Source of the DNA: Struthio camelus
Taxonomy: Eukaryota > Chordata > Aves > Struthioniformes > Struthionidae
Assembly: GCF_040807025.1 (NCBI RefSeq)
Contig: NC_090981.1
Location: 3,794,501 to 3,858,500 of the forward strand
Direction of reading: 5' to 3'
DNA: 64,000 nt
Positions 13,001-24,430 of this stretch are shown in pieces. A program made the position numbers and the translations under genes. A model generated the notes under the pieces. It had not been told where the DNA came from, did not search any database, and saw only the letters and a program-made list of their open reading frames with translations. How positions within the stretch are numbered: position 1 is the stretch's first letter; every line of letters begins with the position of its first letter.

Positions 13001-16000
13001 AAGCAGATATATCTGAGTGTGTGGGTTAAAAGGCAGGGTTGTTGTGATCTTTGTATTACAGGAGGGGAGCATGGCACAGCAGAAGTACTACGGGGGGTTG
13101 CACCACTGCAAGAATACAAGAAAAGAGGAAGACTGGGATACTCTGGCCATCATGAGCAAATGGGGCAGAATTCCTCTGCAGGACATGGTCCATATGAAAA
13201 GGCAGAAAATGTGTCCATGCTTTACCTCCTCTTTGCCTTTTCTTGTCCATATTTTCAGTGAGGAAGTAGTGTGGGGGGGTCATCTTTGAAAAGCCCCATA
13301 TCAGTATAAAGCTTCTGGTGCACTCCTGAACAGAGAGAGGTCTCATGTGACTTGGGCCATTCTCAGGTTCTCCACAGAAATATCAATGGTATCATATTTG
13401 AAACCTTTCCCGACCTACTCCTATCCTTATTTCCTGTGGACTAGACTCAGCAAACCTAGGCCCAAGCTATAAACAAAAAATGATTTATTTTCCATTCAGT
13501 GTAGCTCAGTCAAGACAGCTTAACACCTTTGAGAGACTATTAAGGCTTAAACTGAAATACAGCCAGTTAACCTGGTTAGGTCATGAGTAAAGAAGCATCA
13601 TGAAGGTTTTTCCATTATGTTCTCAAGTAAACACAATGGAAGATTCACTCAGGCAGGATCTTCACTGTTGCTCCTACAATACAGTTCTGCCAGCAGTGCA
13701 AATCAAATCTCCAAAAGTCACCAAAAGGCTGCACTGAATAAACTCACTGAGGCCTCATTAGCAACAAACTATCCCCTGCTTGTGCTGTGGCTGGCAGGAT
13801 GTGTTTACTTACATCAAATGAAAGGTTTGGCAGGCTCTCACCAATCTTTCTGCCTCAGGGCAGGATCCCTGCATCTGAATTTATACCAGAAGATACAGGT
13901 GTAACTCCACATGGCACTTGGGTTAATTTTGCTGTGAAAAGGGAGGCCTTTGATGCCCAATATTCAGCCACAAAACTTTCAGAGTCTGCTGTGAGGGAAA
14001 GATGAGATATTATGACCAAATGTTCATGTCAGTGTTGCTTTCCATTGGAATTGCTCTGGCAGCCTGGAACTACATTCAAGAGTTTTACTGAGTTACTCTG
14101 TGAGTAGAATTTCTTCAGATTTTTTATTTTACTTTTATTACTACTATTTCATTTTATATTATTTTATAACTTTAACAGTAATGACATTAATGTTTGATGC
14201 ACTTAGACTAACAATATTCAAAATGTTCTGTGGTAGACACCCTTAAGTGTAGATGATAAACACAATGCTTTAACAACAAAACAGCAGTGTTTTTTTTCCA
14301 GTGTATAGTAAACAGAAGCACAGAATGACAAGATGCAGCAAGAGAGAATATAATCTCTTCAAGGTTCAGATGCCCTGAGAGTATTAATGTCATTCTCTAT
14401 ATTTTGGCAATGGTGAAGAAGTACATATCTTCATTACCTGTTATTCATGAAATCCATCTCTCCAAAAGAGAACATCTGGTATTTGATCTCTTGGCCCAAA
14501 TTCTGCCCACAGATATTTGCACATGGTTCCCATTAGGCTCAATGGATGTTGTGTTTATCTGACTTTGGCCTTCTTCTATTGTCCTAATTGCAACTGTCCA
14601 ATGTTCAACATTAGTTATATTTTGCTTTGCTATAACCAGTGAGAGTTTCACCATTAATTACAAAAGGAGCCAAGTTACATATGTGATAATATACTAGCTC
14701 TAATTGTACTCCTCCATAGGCTGTGATCTTTTAAAACTATTTCTTAATCTCAGTTATGTAATTTCTAACTCCTTTGGGGGCATCATTTTGAGACTGATGA
14801 CAAGCACATTTATGCTTCCTTCGGTTCTTCTAATGACTCAGCCAGTCCCACTCCCCTCACCCCCATCATGCTTTGATCCTGTCAATATTTGGCTTCAATT
14901 CCACTTTTGTCATTATAGCTCCAATATTGATGAGTATGCAGATCAGCTAACTGGGCTATGCACTTTGTGTCTCAAGTGAGATGGGCCGCCAAATTGAACC
15001 CTGGACCTCAGTGCGTAGTCTCAGTTTGTACCCAACAGGTAGCCCTGGGGAAGAAACAAAAAGTAGCAAATATGACCTGTTAGTTGGTATTTTGGCAAAT
15101 GGAGATGTTTAATTTGTGGACCTACTGGTAGAGTCCCCATCACTCTCCTTGAGTGTACTGCACTCAGTTGCATGGGTGTGACCAGATTTCCTGCATGATC
15201 TCCCTTCTGCCATGTGACCCCATCCCAAGCAGCAGAAGTTCTGCTAACTCCCTTGTTCGTCAAAGACAGTGTCTTTCCACTGACGTTAGGGAGGCGCTTT
15301 TGATCTCAAATGGTATTTTAATTTCAAAAGGATACGGAAAGAAGGTTAAGATTGCAAAGTGAAGCAAAAGTAATTACAATATACCAGCAATAATGTCATG
15401 CCTGCAAACAGGTTATGATGCAGACGTCTCTATCTTTGACAGAGAAAGTTTCACCTTAAAAAAGCCCACTATATTATACTGACAAATCACTCCTGTTCCA
15501 GTGAAGTGCCTCTGGCACTAGTATAATAAAATCTCTCCCCTGTTCCTCTTACAAATGAAAGAAGCTACACCGATGAAAACATAGTTTTGTCATTATAAAT
15601 GTGTTGGCACCAGGAGAGTCTGTAGCACAGACTCAGTCTGAGATAACGTAGTCAAGACATATCTGCAGCATAAACTTGCCTCACAGTTATCTAATACCAA
15701 GTTTGGCTCAGAGGCAACTGAAAATAGGGTCATAGAATTAAAATCATTAGCAGCTGTACCTATAGGTCATATTAACAGGCCTCTATATTAAACATTCACC
15801 AGTTGTTTTTATCCATTTCTGTGGACTAAAACAGTGAAAAATTTCCAAATATAAAGGTGTCAGTTTAAAAAAAGAAAGATGTTACAGATATAATTTTAGA
15901 TTATCAGTTATACTTTAGACATAATTTTTTTTCTAGTGAAATCAGAGCTCATAGAACTCATGCATGCTCTATATTTATCTTTGCTTTGTATTTTATAAGC

Positions 16001-18484
16001 TGTAGTAATCATCTTCAAAACATTGCTTATAGGTTTATTGCCTCTGTCTTGCAGAAGCTGGTTCCTTTGGAGCAATGGAAGGGAAAAAAATGTTAATATT
16101 AAGCTACGCTCTTGGATACAATTATGTCCTACTGTGCTTTTCAAACGTTGAAGTGATAAATCAGGTGAAATTGAAAGATCTTGGTGAGATAACCTGCTTC
16201 CCTCAACAGATAGCTTAAATAATAGGAGAGAAAGGAAGAGATCAGGCAATTAAGCTGACATTTAATTATCTGTTGAAAATTGATAACTTAAGAAAGGTGC
16301 CTGACCACTGGATCTCTTCCCAGAAAAGAAAACATTTAGTTTCTCTTGTGTGACCCTAGGCGAAGCACATTGAAAAGAGGGCTTCTTTCAATGTGTATAA
16401 AAGGATACTGCACAACTTCTGGCAGATGAGATATCAATAGTAGGTAGAAGGTCTTGTGAAAGAGCATTGTGAATGTTCTAAAAATGCTGTTGCCCTGATC
16501 TGGTGGACATAGCACTGGTTGGACAAGGATCTGAATTTCCACAGGACTGAGCAGCCAAAGCCCCAAGAGTTCAGTGCAGTCTGACAAATTCAGTCAACTT
16601 CTCAGTGGATATCTAACTTCCTTAGTCATAAACTGTGAGACTTTAAAAATAAAATGTGATACTAAAACCAGAGGATAACAAGAAGGTTATCAACAGTGGA
16701 AACCTAACAAGGAACAGTGCAAAAAATTCAAAAGTGAATGAAAAAAGTAAACTAAGTCCAAACACTGAAAATCTAACAGGATGAAAATAAAATGTATATA
16801 GGCTGTTTAGATTTACTGCTAAAAGAAGCAAGAGAAGACCATCATAGTCTAAAGAATGAGTACTCCCTTGGAGTTCTAGTAAACAGAGTTCTTCTTCCAG
16901 ACTGAGAGATATTTATGACATAGCTTTATTATTATTATTTTATTTTATTGTTGGAATGCTCATTTTACAAAAAGTGAACAGTATTTTCAGCCTGAGAATG
17001 ACAGAGCACACAAGATTACTGATGGGCCATGATGAACTAAGCCAATGTGAGTGGGAAGGTATCACTGGCATTGCTAAGGCTAGGCCTGGAAATCTCAGTC
17101 AGTACTTAAAGATGCAGTGCCAACTCTCAGAGGAGATTCTCCCTGCCTCTGCTGTTTTTGACCTCTGGATTATGGAGCAATCAATCTTATCCAATGACAG
17201 AGTAACTAAACTGTCCAGTCTCTGCAGATTGGCACATTAAAAATAGTGACCCAACATCATTAAGAGACTCATTCGGATGGGTAAATTTGCTTCTCAGGAT
17301 TGCACGATATCTGGAAACAAATTTCATTGAGTTTGTGAGAACCAGGACGGATTGGCTGGGCTAATCTTTTACACAAAGGAGTACTGCGAGTACTGAAGCA
17401 GTCTCCTGGGGATTAAACAAATGGCAGGGCACCAAGACTCCTGAGATCCCTTTTCAATTCTGCCACCATTGTAATAGGTGTCCTTGTCCCAGTCTCTTAG
17501 GTCAACATGTTCAACTAAAATTAGGCACATAAATCCATATTTAGGTATCTAAATAAAAGTTGACCTGCTTTCCAAATGTGTTCTGTATAATTCCCACTTC
17601 GATCCCAGTACAGCAGGCCCTCTTCAACTGAGGCGATAAATACATTTTCTCCCTAGCAATTGGCACTTTCTAAAAGAAGTAAATGTAATGAGATAATCAG
17701 TAGTAAAATGGATATGCATTTATGTATCATTATAGATCAGTATTGCAATTGCTATTTTTTTTAATGTTTCAGATTAAAATGCAAGGGAACATGCTGCATT
17801 ACCCAAAGTGCTAGGACATTCTGGAAATTGAATCTGGATAGACAGTGTGCCCTGTTGTGCTTCCCTTCCATACCATCAGTCATACTGAAGCCCAGTTAAA
17901 CATTTTTGTTTTATAAATAAATTCTCAAAAGGGAAAAGTGGAAGTTATAAACTGATACTGTCAGATACTTGGAAGGGGTCAAGAATATACAGACAAAGAA
18001 ATCTCCTAAGTGCTGAGAGATGAAGAGACAGATAAAAGTGAAGTTTTCTCTAGGCTTGTGGTATCTTTGGCGTGCAATGAAGGAAATGCTTTCTCTGATT
18101 TCCTAATTTTGCATATTCATTATGTTTCAAACTGCATTTTCAACAGTGTTATGTGTGCTTTTTCCAAAAGTATCTTACCTCTGGAAACATAACATGAATA
18201 ATAAACTGCCATTTTAATGAAAATTACATGTATTTGTTTACACTTATAGGGCTTTTAAAGTAGGCTGTTACAGGGAGTTAAAGACTTGCCAAAACAAGTA
18301 AACACTTCTGAGAAGAGTCCAGAGCAAATGGCTTGTAAGAGATCATCATGAATGTTTTTAAACTTACTATTTAAGTAAACATCTTGTATGGTTCTACAGC
18401 AAAAACATTGGACTGGCATGCAAAAAATTCATTTGTAGAAGCTCAGACTAGCTATTACAATTAACCAACAGCTGTGGAAATTGA
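10017..18484. other. Intergenic DNA, no gene seen
   Basis: About 8.5 kb with no recognisable gene or repeat family. Frames of 60-113 codons occur on both strands, often overlapping, and none shows a domain, codon bias or splice context that would support a gene. It includes the C14 run at 11395-11408 and the short ATT/TATTT-rich tract near 16925-16950. Confidence 0.55.
11395..11408. repeat. C14 homopolymer
   Basis: Fourteen consecutive C on the plus strand, in otherwise AT-rich DNA. Confidence 0.9.
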
Positions 18485-18518
18485 GCACAGCAAACAGACA
18501 CAGCAGTTTGTGCAGCAG
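18485..18518 (+). repeat. CR1 5' repeat, first unit
   Basis: A 34-nt segment that recurs at 18839-18872. The two agree at 28 of 34 positions and share the identical 18-mer CAGCAGTTTGTGCAGCAG. The units are 354 nt apart, and their downstream sequences do not continue to match. Confidence 0.75.
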
Positions 18519-18803
18519 TGTCTGGGCTCCGCTTGGGCCTTTTGTGGACCTTGTTGGAACTTGGGGGGGCTTTCTGGGGACCCTCTGAGGAACTAGAGGG
18601 CGCTTGCTGCTGACAGGGAAGAAGAGCTAGGCAAGGACAGCTACAGGAGACCTTAATGTCTCCTGGGAAGCTCTAGCTAGGTGGAGCTGCTGCTAACAAG
18701 CTCTGTTGGTTGCCCCTGATCAGAGGGAGTTGGGGCCTTTGTTCCAGCTGGCCCTTGATTAGGGTGGGTCAAGCACCCTGTGAGTCAGTGCTAGGGAGAG
18801 GCC

Positions 18804-18810
18804 TATATAA
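18804..18810 (+). promoter_or_regulatory. TATA box in the CR1 5' region
   Basis: TATATAA lies in GC-rich context, 29 nt upstream of the second 34-nt repeat unit at 18839. A transcript set by this box would therefore start at about 18835-18840, right at that unit. Its role as the CR1 promoter is inferred from the spacing only. Confidence 0.45.
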
Positions 18811-18838
18811 GAGCCAGGCCCAGAGCACAGCTCCTGAA

Positions 18839-18872
18839 GTGCAGTGAACAGAGGCAGCAGTTTGTGCAGCAG
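18839..18872 (+). repeat. CR1 5' repeat, second unit
   Basis: Second copy of the 34-nt segment at 18485-18518. It lies about 30 nt downstream of the TATA box at 18804 and about 65 nt upstream of the likely ORF1 start. Confidence 0.75.
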
Positions 18873-18936
18873 GGTGCAAGAAGGCCCCTTTGTCTCCAGT
18901 CATAGTAGTGTATGCTTCCTTGGGTATGGTTATGAC

Positions 18937-19958
18937 ATGCTGCAGAGTGTGTTCCCCAGTAGCTGTTGGAGTTGTTGTGTCAGAGGCTTCTACCCAGACA
19001 GACCTTCTGGCAGTGGATGCAGCCCTGCAGGTGTCAGGCCTGGGCTGACAGTCAGCTTCCCCTGCAGAAGGTGTGCTGTGGTTGATGAGTTGTATTGCCA
19101 GGTCAAGGAGCTATGGGAGGAAGTAAGCAGGCTATGTGGCATCTGAGAAGATGAGCAAGAGATAGGATATTCTCAGAGACCCTACAGGTTCAGGAGTCTC
19201 ACCAATCCTCCACAGCAGTGGAGATGCGGGTGGGCTCTGTGCCATGTGAAACAGTAAGTCATGATTCCATAGAAGATGAAGGCTGGAAACTGGTCACTTC
19301 TTGTATGAGGAGAAAGGCTCTTGCTCTTCCTGAAGACTTGCCTTTGAGGAACAGGTTTAGCGTCCTCCAGGCTGAGGAGGAGCTGGGCATGGCTCCAAGG
19401 GAGGCAACTGGCCTGGCAGACCCCATGCCATGTGGGAACATCCAGCAGAAGCGGCGAGTGATTGCTGTGGGTGACTCCCCGCTGCAGGGGACAGAGGCAC
19501 CTCTCTGCTGACCTGACCTCTTGTCTAGAGAGGTTTGCTGCCTGCCAGGGGCTCGAATAAGAGATGTCATGGGAAGACTGCCAAGGCTTGTCTGTGCATC
19601 AGACTACTACCCTCTGCTGCTCTTCCATGTGGGCACTAATGACACCAAGGGCAAATTGGGTACCCTCAAACAGGACTTCAGAGCTCTGGGGATGATGGTC
19701 AAGGGTCTGGGAGCCCAGGTCACTTTCTCCTCCATCCTGCCAGTGAGGGGGGAGGCCGGGAGGAGGAGTAGATGGATTTTCCAAGTTAACAACTGGCTGC
19801 GCCGCTGGTGTTGGCAACAGGGTTTTGGTTTCTATGACCATGGGACCCTGTTTGAAGACCGACAGCTGATGGGGAGAGATGGGATCCACCTCACCAAGCG
19901 GGGCACGCATGTCTTTGCCAGCAGGTTGGCCAGCCTGGTAAGGAGGGCTTTAAACTAG
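18937..19958 (+). pseudogene. CR1 ORF1 pseudogene with SGNH esterase domain
   Basis: CR1 ORF1 encodes an RNA-binding protein with a C-terminal SGNH-type esterase. The first in-frame ATG is 18937. Near the N-terminus a Cys-rich stretch CRRCAVVDEL leads into a short coiled coil (VDELYCQVKELWEEVSRL). The esterase blocks are visible: GDS with the would-be catalytic Ser codon at 19476-19478, GTND at about 19632-19643, and DGIH at 19878-19889 with the catalytic Asp/His pair. The frame is broken by TGA at 19144-19146, a frameshift between there and 19218, and TGA at 19509-19511. Both stops are where CGA (Arg) would be expected. The ORF ends at TAG 19956-19958, only 5 nt before the ORF2 ATG. Confidence 0.85.
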
Positions 19959-19963
19959 GCAAG

Positions 19964-22876
19964 ATGGGGGAAGGGGAGTGTTATAGAGACAGGGTAGTCA
20001 GTAAAACACCACTCAAGTCAGGATTCCTCCAGTGGGTGCATGCAGCCAGGGGAGTGTGTATGGGACATGGCTATGGAGGATCCTCTTCCACCTCTCCTGA
20101 GAAACCTGCATGCTCGATTGGCTCTCTGAAGTGCCTGTACACCAATGCACGCAGCATGGGGAATAAGCAGGAAGAGTTAAGAGATCTGTGTGTGGTCGCA
20201 GGGCCATGATCTCGTTGCAGTTGCAGAGACATGGTGGGATAGCTCACATGACTGGAATGCTGTCATGGATGGCTATGGGCTTTTTAGGAAGGCCAGGCCA
20301 GGAAGGGGAGGTGGTGGAGTTGCCCTTTATGTGAGGGAGCAACTGGAATGTGTGGAGCTCTGCCTGGGGGTGGATGAAGAGCAAGTTGAGAGCCTATGGG
20401 TAAGGATTAAAGGGCAGGCTAATCTGGGTGACACTGTTGTGGGTGTTTGCTACAGGCCCCCTGATCAGGAAGAAGTAGTCGATGAGGCCTTCTACAGACA
20501 GCAGGAAGTAGCCTCATGGTCACAGGCCCTGGTTCTCATGGGGGACTTGAACCACCCTGACATCTCCTGGAGGAACAACACAGCAAGGCACAAGCAATCC
20601 AGGAGGTTCCTGGAGAACATTGATGATCACTTCCTGTCACAGGTGGTGGATACACCAACGAGGAGAGGTGTGCTGCTGGACTTTGTGCTAACAGACAAGG
20701 AAGGTCTGGTTGGAGATGTGCAGGTTGGGGGCAGCCTTGGCTGCAGTGACCATGAGATGGTGGAGTTCAGGATCCTACAAGGAGGGAGCAGGGCAATAAG
20801 TAGGATCACAACCCTGGACTTCAGGAGAGCAGACTTGGGCCTCTTCAGGGACCTACTTGGAGGAATCCCATGGGACCAGGCCCTAGAAGGAAGAGGGGTC
20901 CAGGAGAGCTGGTTAATATTCAAGCATCACTTCCTCCAGGCTCAAGAGCAGTGCATCCCTATGAGCAAGGAGTCCAGCAAAGCGGGCAGGAGACCTGCAT
21001 GGATGAGCAAGGAGCTCCTGGCAAAACTCAAAGAGAAGCAGGAAGTGTACAGGAGGTGGAAGCAGGGACAGGCCCCTTGGGAGGAATATAGGGACATTGT
21101 CAGAGTATGCAGGGTTGTGGCTAGGAAGGCCAAGGCCCATTTGGAGCTTAATCTGGCAAGGGATGTCAAGGACAACAAGAAGGGCTTCTTCAAATATATC
21201 AGTAGACTAGGGAAAACGTGGGCCCGCTGCTGAATGGGGCGGGTGCCCTGGTGATGAGGGATACAGAGAAGGCAGAGTTGCTGAATGCCTTCTTTGCTTC
21301 AGTCTCTACTGCTAAGGCCAGCCCTCAGGAATCCTGGACCCTGGAGACCAGGGAGAAAGTCTGGAGAAAGGAAGACTTGGTTGAGGAGGATCGGGTGAGA
21401 GATCATTTGTCCAAAACTTGACATCCACAAGTCCATGGGCCCCGATGGGATGCACCCATGAGTGCTGAGGGAGCTGGTGGATGTTATTGCTAGGCCACTC
21501 TCCATCATCTTGGAAAGGTCCTGGAGAACAGGAGAGGTGCCTGAGGGCTGGAAGAAAGCCAAGGTCACTCCAGCCTTCAAAAAGGGTGAGAAGGAGGAGC
21601 CAGGGAACTACAGGCCTGTCAGCCTCACCTCCATCCCCGGGAAGGTGATGGAGCAGCTCCTCCTGGAGGTCCTCACTAAGCATGTGGAGGACAAGAAGGT
21701 GATCAGGAGTAGTCAGCATGGATTCACCAAGGGGAAATCATGCTTGACCAAGCCTTCCATGATGGAATGACTGGCTGGGTAGATGAGGGGAGAGCAGTGG
21801 ATGTTGTCTCCCTGGACTTCAGCAAGGCTTTTGACACTGTCTCCCATCACATCCTCCTAGGCAAGCTCAGGAAGTGTGGGCTAGATGAGTGGACAGTGAG
21901 GTGGATTGAGACCTGGCTGGATGGCCGAGCTCAGAGGGTTGTGGTCATTGGCGCAGAGTCTAGTTGGAGGCCTGTAGCTAGTGGTGTCCCCCAGGGGTCA
22001 GTCCTGGGTCCAGTCTTGTTCAATGTATTCCTCAGTGACCTGGAGGAAGGGACAGAGTGCCCCCTCAGCAAGTTTGCTGATGATACTAAACTGGGGGGAG
22101 AGGCTAACACACCAGAGGGCTGTGCTGCCATTCAGAGGGACCTGGACAGGCTGGAGAGCTGGGTGGAGAGGAACCTCCTGAAGTTCAACCAAGGCAAGTG
22201 CAAGGTCCTGCACCTGGGCAGGAATAACCCCATGCCCCAGGACAGGCTGGGGGCTGACCTGCTGGAGAGCAGCTCTGCCGAGAAGGACCTGGGAGTGCTG
22301 GTGGACAACGAGTTGACCATGAGCCAGCAGTGTGCCCTTGGGGCCAAGAAGGCCAAGGGTATCCTAGGCTGCATGAGGCAGAGTGTTGCCAGCAGGTGGA
22401 GGGAGGTGATCCTGCCCCTCTACTCAGCCCTGGGGATGCCTCCCCTGGAGTCCTGTGTCCAATTCTGGGCTCCCCAGTACAAGAGAGACATGGCAGTACT
22501 GGGGAGAGTCCAGCGGAGGGCTACAAAGATGATGAGGGGACCGGAGCATCTCTCCTATGAGGAAAGGCTGAGGGAGCTGGGCCTGTTCAGCCTGGAGAAG
22601 AGAAGACTGAGGGGGGATCTCATCAATGTGTACAAGTATCTGAAGGGAGGGTGTCAAGAGGCTGGGGCCAGACTCTTCTCCGTGGTGCCCAGGGACAGGA
22701 CAAGAGGCAACGGGCACAAACTGAAACACAGGAAGGTCCATCTGAACATGAGGAGAAACTTCTTTCCTGTGAGGGTGACAGAGCACTGGCACAGGTTGCC
22801 CAGGGACGTTGTGGAGTCTCCCTCCCTGGAGATATTCAAAACCCGCCTGGATGTGATCCTGGGCAATGTGCTCTAG
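19964..22876 (+). pseudogene. CR1 ORF2 pseudogene (endonuclease plus reverse transcriptase)
   Basis: Starts at ATG 19964 and ends at TAG 22874-22876. The endonuclease blocks are [36 protein letters not shown] and [10 protein letters not shown], which carry the Asn, Glu, Asp/Asn and Asp/His residues of the AP-endonuclease fold. The reverse-transcriptase blocks run from KVTPAFKKG to [10 protein letters not shown]. Breaks: one extra G near 20200-20202 (GCAGGGCCAT), which ends the N-terminal frame at 20209; a 10-bp deletion at 21205/21206; an extra A near 21416; TGA at 21459-21461, where other copies have CGA; and a 7-nt deletion near 21750. The G insertion is shared with copy 5 and the 10-bp deletion with copy 3, so these are probably inherited and not private damage. 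Confidence 0.9.
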
Positions 22877-22936
22877 GTGACCCTGCTTGAGCAGGGGGGT
22901 TGGACTAGATGATCTCCAGAGGTCTCTTCCAACCTG

Positions 22937-23339
22937 AAGTAGGTGCTGAATATCATTCCCATATGAATGAGTTAGCCAGACAAAAAAAGGCCATATCGTA
23001 GCTATTTTTGGTTACACATGTAAATTCTCCACGAACCCAGTCAGCTCAGTCTGAAGGCATTTCATTAGACTACACTGTACCCAGCTGACTCATTCTTAAA
23101 TGTGAAGAACTGCATCGAAGAGGCACCTAAGAGATATATCCCCACCTAGCTTAACTTGCTCCTAGGAACCAGACCAAAAAACAAACAAAAAAGCACGTTT
23201 CTGTTTTCTTGGAGCTATAACTACTCCTTTGGTAACACTCAGCCCTCCAGCACAACACAAACCCCGATTTTACGCCCAGACCAAAAAGCTCTTAGAAGAG
23301 TTTTTAAGCACCATTAATTAGGGCAACTACTCAATTACT
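22937..23339. other. Spacer between CR1 copy 2 and the CpG island
   Basis: About 400 bp of ordinary AT-rich sequence. It separates the 3' end of CR1 copy 2 from the ZFAND5 promoter. No motif of note was seen. Confidence 0.55.
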
Positions 23340-24430
23340 CAGGCGGGAGAGCAGCCTACGACCCCCTCTGCACCCCCTCCCCCATACTGCGGGACCGAAC
23401 AGCCGCCGCACGTGCAAACCTAAACGGAACCGTTAAACAGAAGCGGGCGTGTTGGTTGGGAGGGGGTAGGGTACAGCCGATGGGAGGCACATCCACACGG
23501 TCAGCCCTACAGCGCATGCACACGACTCTCCTTTCCCCTTCCCGGAGGGCAGACGTCGCTCTGTGACAGCGCACGCAGCCCCGCCCCTTCCTGCGCCGCA
23601 CCCCCCCCCCCCCCAACGCCGGGGATTGGTGAATCTGCGGGTGGCAGTATCTCAGGTCTCTTCGTCTGGTGCGCGCGTCTCTCCTTTCTCTCCTCCACCT
23701 TGTTCAGCGCCAGTCACCTCCGCGTGGGAGCGTGCAGGCCTAGCGGCGTCTCGCGGCGGCCAGGAGGAGGCGGAGCTGGCTCCTATTCTCCTTCCTTTTC
23801 CTTTTCCTCCTCCTCCTCTTCCTATCCCCCGCGCTTTCCTTTCACCCTCCCCTTGCGTGCCGCGCGTCTCGCTTTGCGCTGTTGCTGGAACAAAGGAGGG
23901 AAGCGGCGGCGGTGGCGCTAGCAGCTCCACGCTTGGGCCCTCTTCCCTTCGCGCTCGCAGGAACAGCCTAGAGCGCCCTGCGGCGCCTACTCCGACACCC
24001 GCCGCGGGCTTTCTTGCCCCCCTTTCCCCCCTCCCCCAGCAGGTACGCGGGCGCGGAGGGGCGGTGGAGGCCCTGGAGGGGGTCGCTCGGGCCTTCTTGC
24101 GGCGTTTCCGCCGCCCTTGATGTGGCGAGGCGCCTCTCGGGGGCAGGCCGCGGGCCGGGCTGGCGGCGGCCCCCTCGACGGGGCAGACAAAGGGAGCGAG
24201 ACAATAAGGCTTGCCCGGCCCGCGCCGGCGAGGGGAGGGGACTAGGAGCGGCATGGGGCTTCGCGGCGGCCGGTGCCGGTCATGACTCAGGGGTTTGTGA
24301 GGGGCCCGGGCCCCGCGGCTCCAGCTTGGCACCCCGCCTGCCGGTTTTGCTCCTTAGCCCGGCAGCCTCCGAGTCTTCTGTGTTCCGGTGTCCTCAACGA
24401 AAGGGGGGGGGGAGGGGAGGGGGCAATTAA
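23340..24430 (+). promoter_or_regulatory. ZFAND5: CpG-island promoter of ZFAND5
   Basis: An abrupt switch to GC-rich, CpG-dense sequence in an AT-rich neighbourhood, about 3.4 kb upstream of the ZFAND5 start codon. It holds a GC box (CCCCGCCCC, about 23578-23586), an inverted CCAAT box (ATTGGT, 23625-23630), a C14 run (23601-23614) and polypyrimidine tracts around 23780-23860. No TATA box was seen, as is usual for widely expressed genes with CpG islands. Transcription probably starts somewhere between about 23640 and 23900, but the exact site is not visible. Long frames here on both strands (185 codons plus, 226 codons minus) are low-complexity and due to base composition. Confidence 0.8.
23650..24042 (+). 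other. ZFAND5: Probable non-coding first exon of ZFAND5
   Basis: A good splice donor, CAGCAG/GTACGC, lies at 24042/24043 inside the CpG island. The exon with the start codon begins at 27800, only 7 nt before the ATG, so an upstream 5' UTR exon is needed. The donor end is fairly well supported. The 5' end given here is a guess. Vertebrate ZFAND5 genes are known to have 5' UTR exons, sometimes more than one. Confidence 0.45.

Larger units (their letters stand above)
18485..22936 (+). mobile_element. CR1 LINE copy 2, near full length
   Basis: The most complete CR1 in the window, about 4.45 kb. In order it has a 5' non-coding region (about 18485-18936), ORF1 (18937-19958), a 5-nt gap, ORF2 (19964-22876) and the 3' tail with the CCTGCTTGAGCAGG hairpin (from 22882). 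It stops at CCTTCCAACCT-like sequence (about 22935) without the terminal ATTCTGTG octamers found in copies 3 to 6, so its last 20 or so bases are missing. The 5' end is set where a 34-nt sequence that recurs at 18839 first appears, and it is uncertain by tens of bases. Both ORFs carry stops and frameshifts, so the copy is dead. It ends about 400 bp upstream of the ZFAND5 CpG island. Confidence 0.9.

Noticed and set aside
13017-13346. Three overlapping frames of 80-96 codons on both strands
   Set aside because: They overlap in different frames, show no domain or splice support, and fit chance.
20190-20209. ORF2 of CR1 copy 2 starting at 20190 (same in copy 5 at 54308)
   Set aside because: That start is a GTG, not an ATG, and it would drop the catalytic Asn block of the endonuclease. 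The true start is upstream, with a frameshift between.
23563-24332. Long overlapping frames in the CpG island (185 codons plus, 226 codons minus)
   Set aside because: The translations are Pro/Arg/Ala/Ser-rich low-complexity sequence expected from GC-rich DNA with few stops. No domain, and the frames overlap on both strands.
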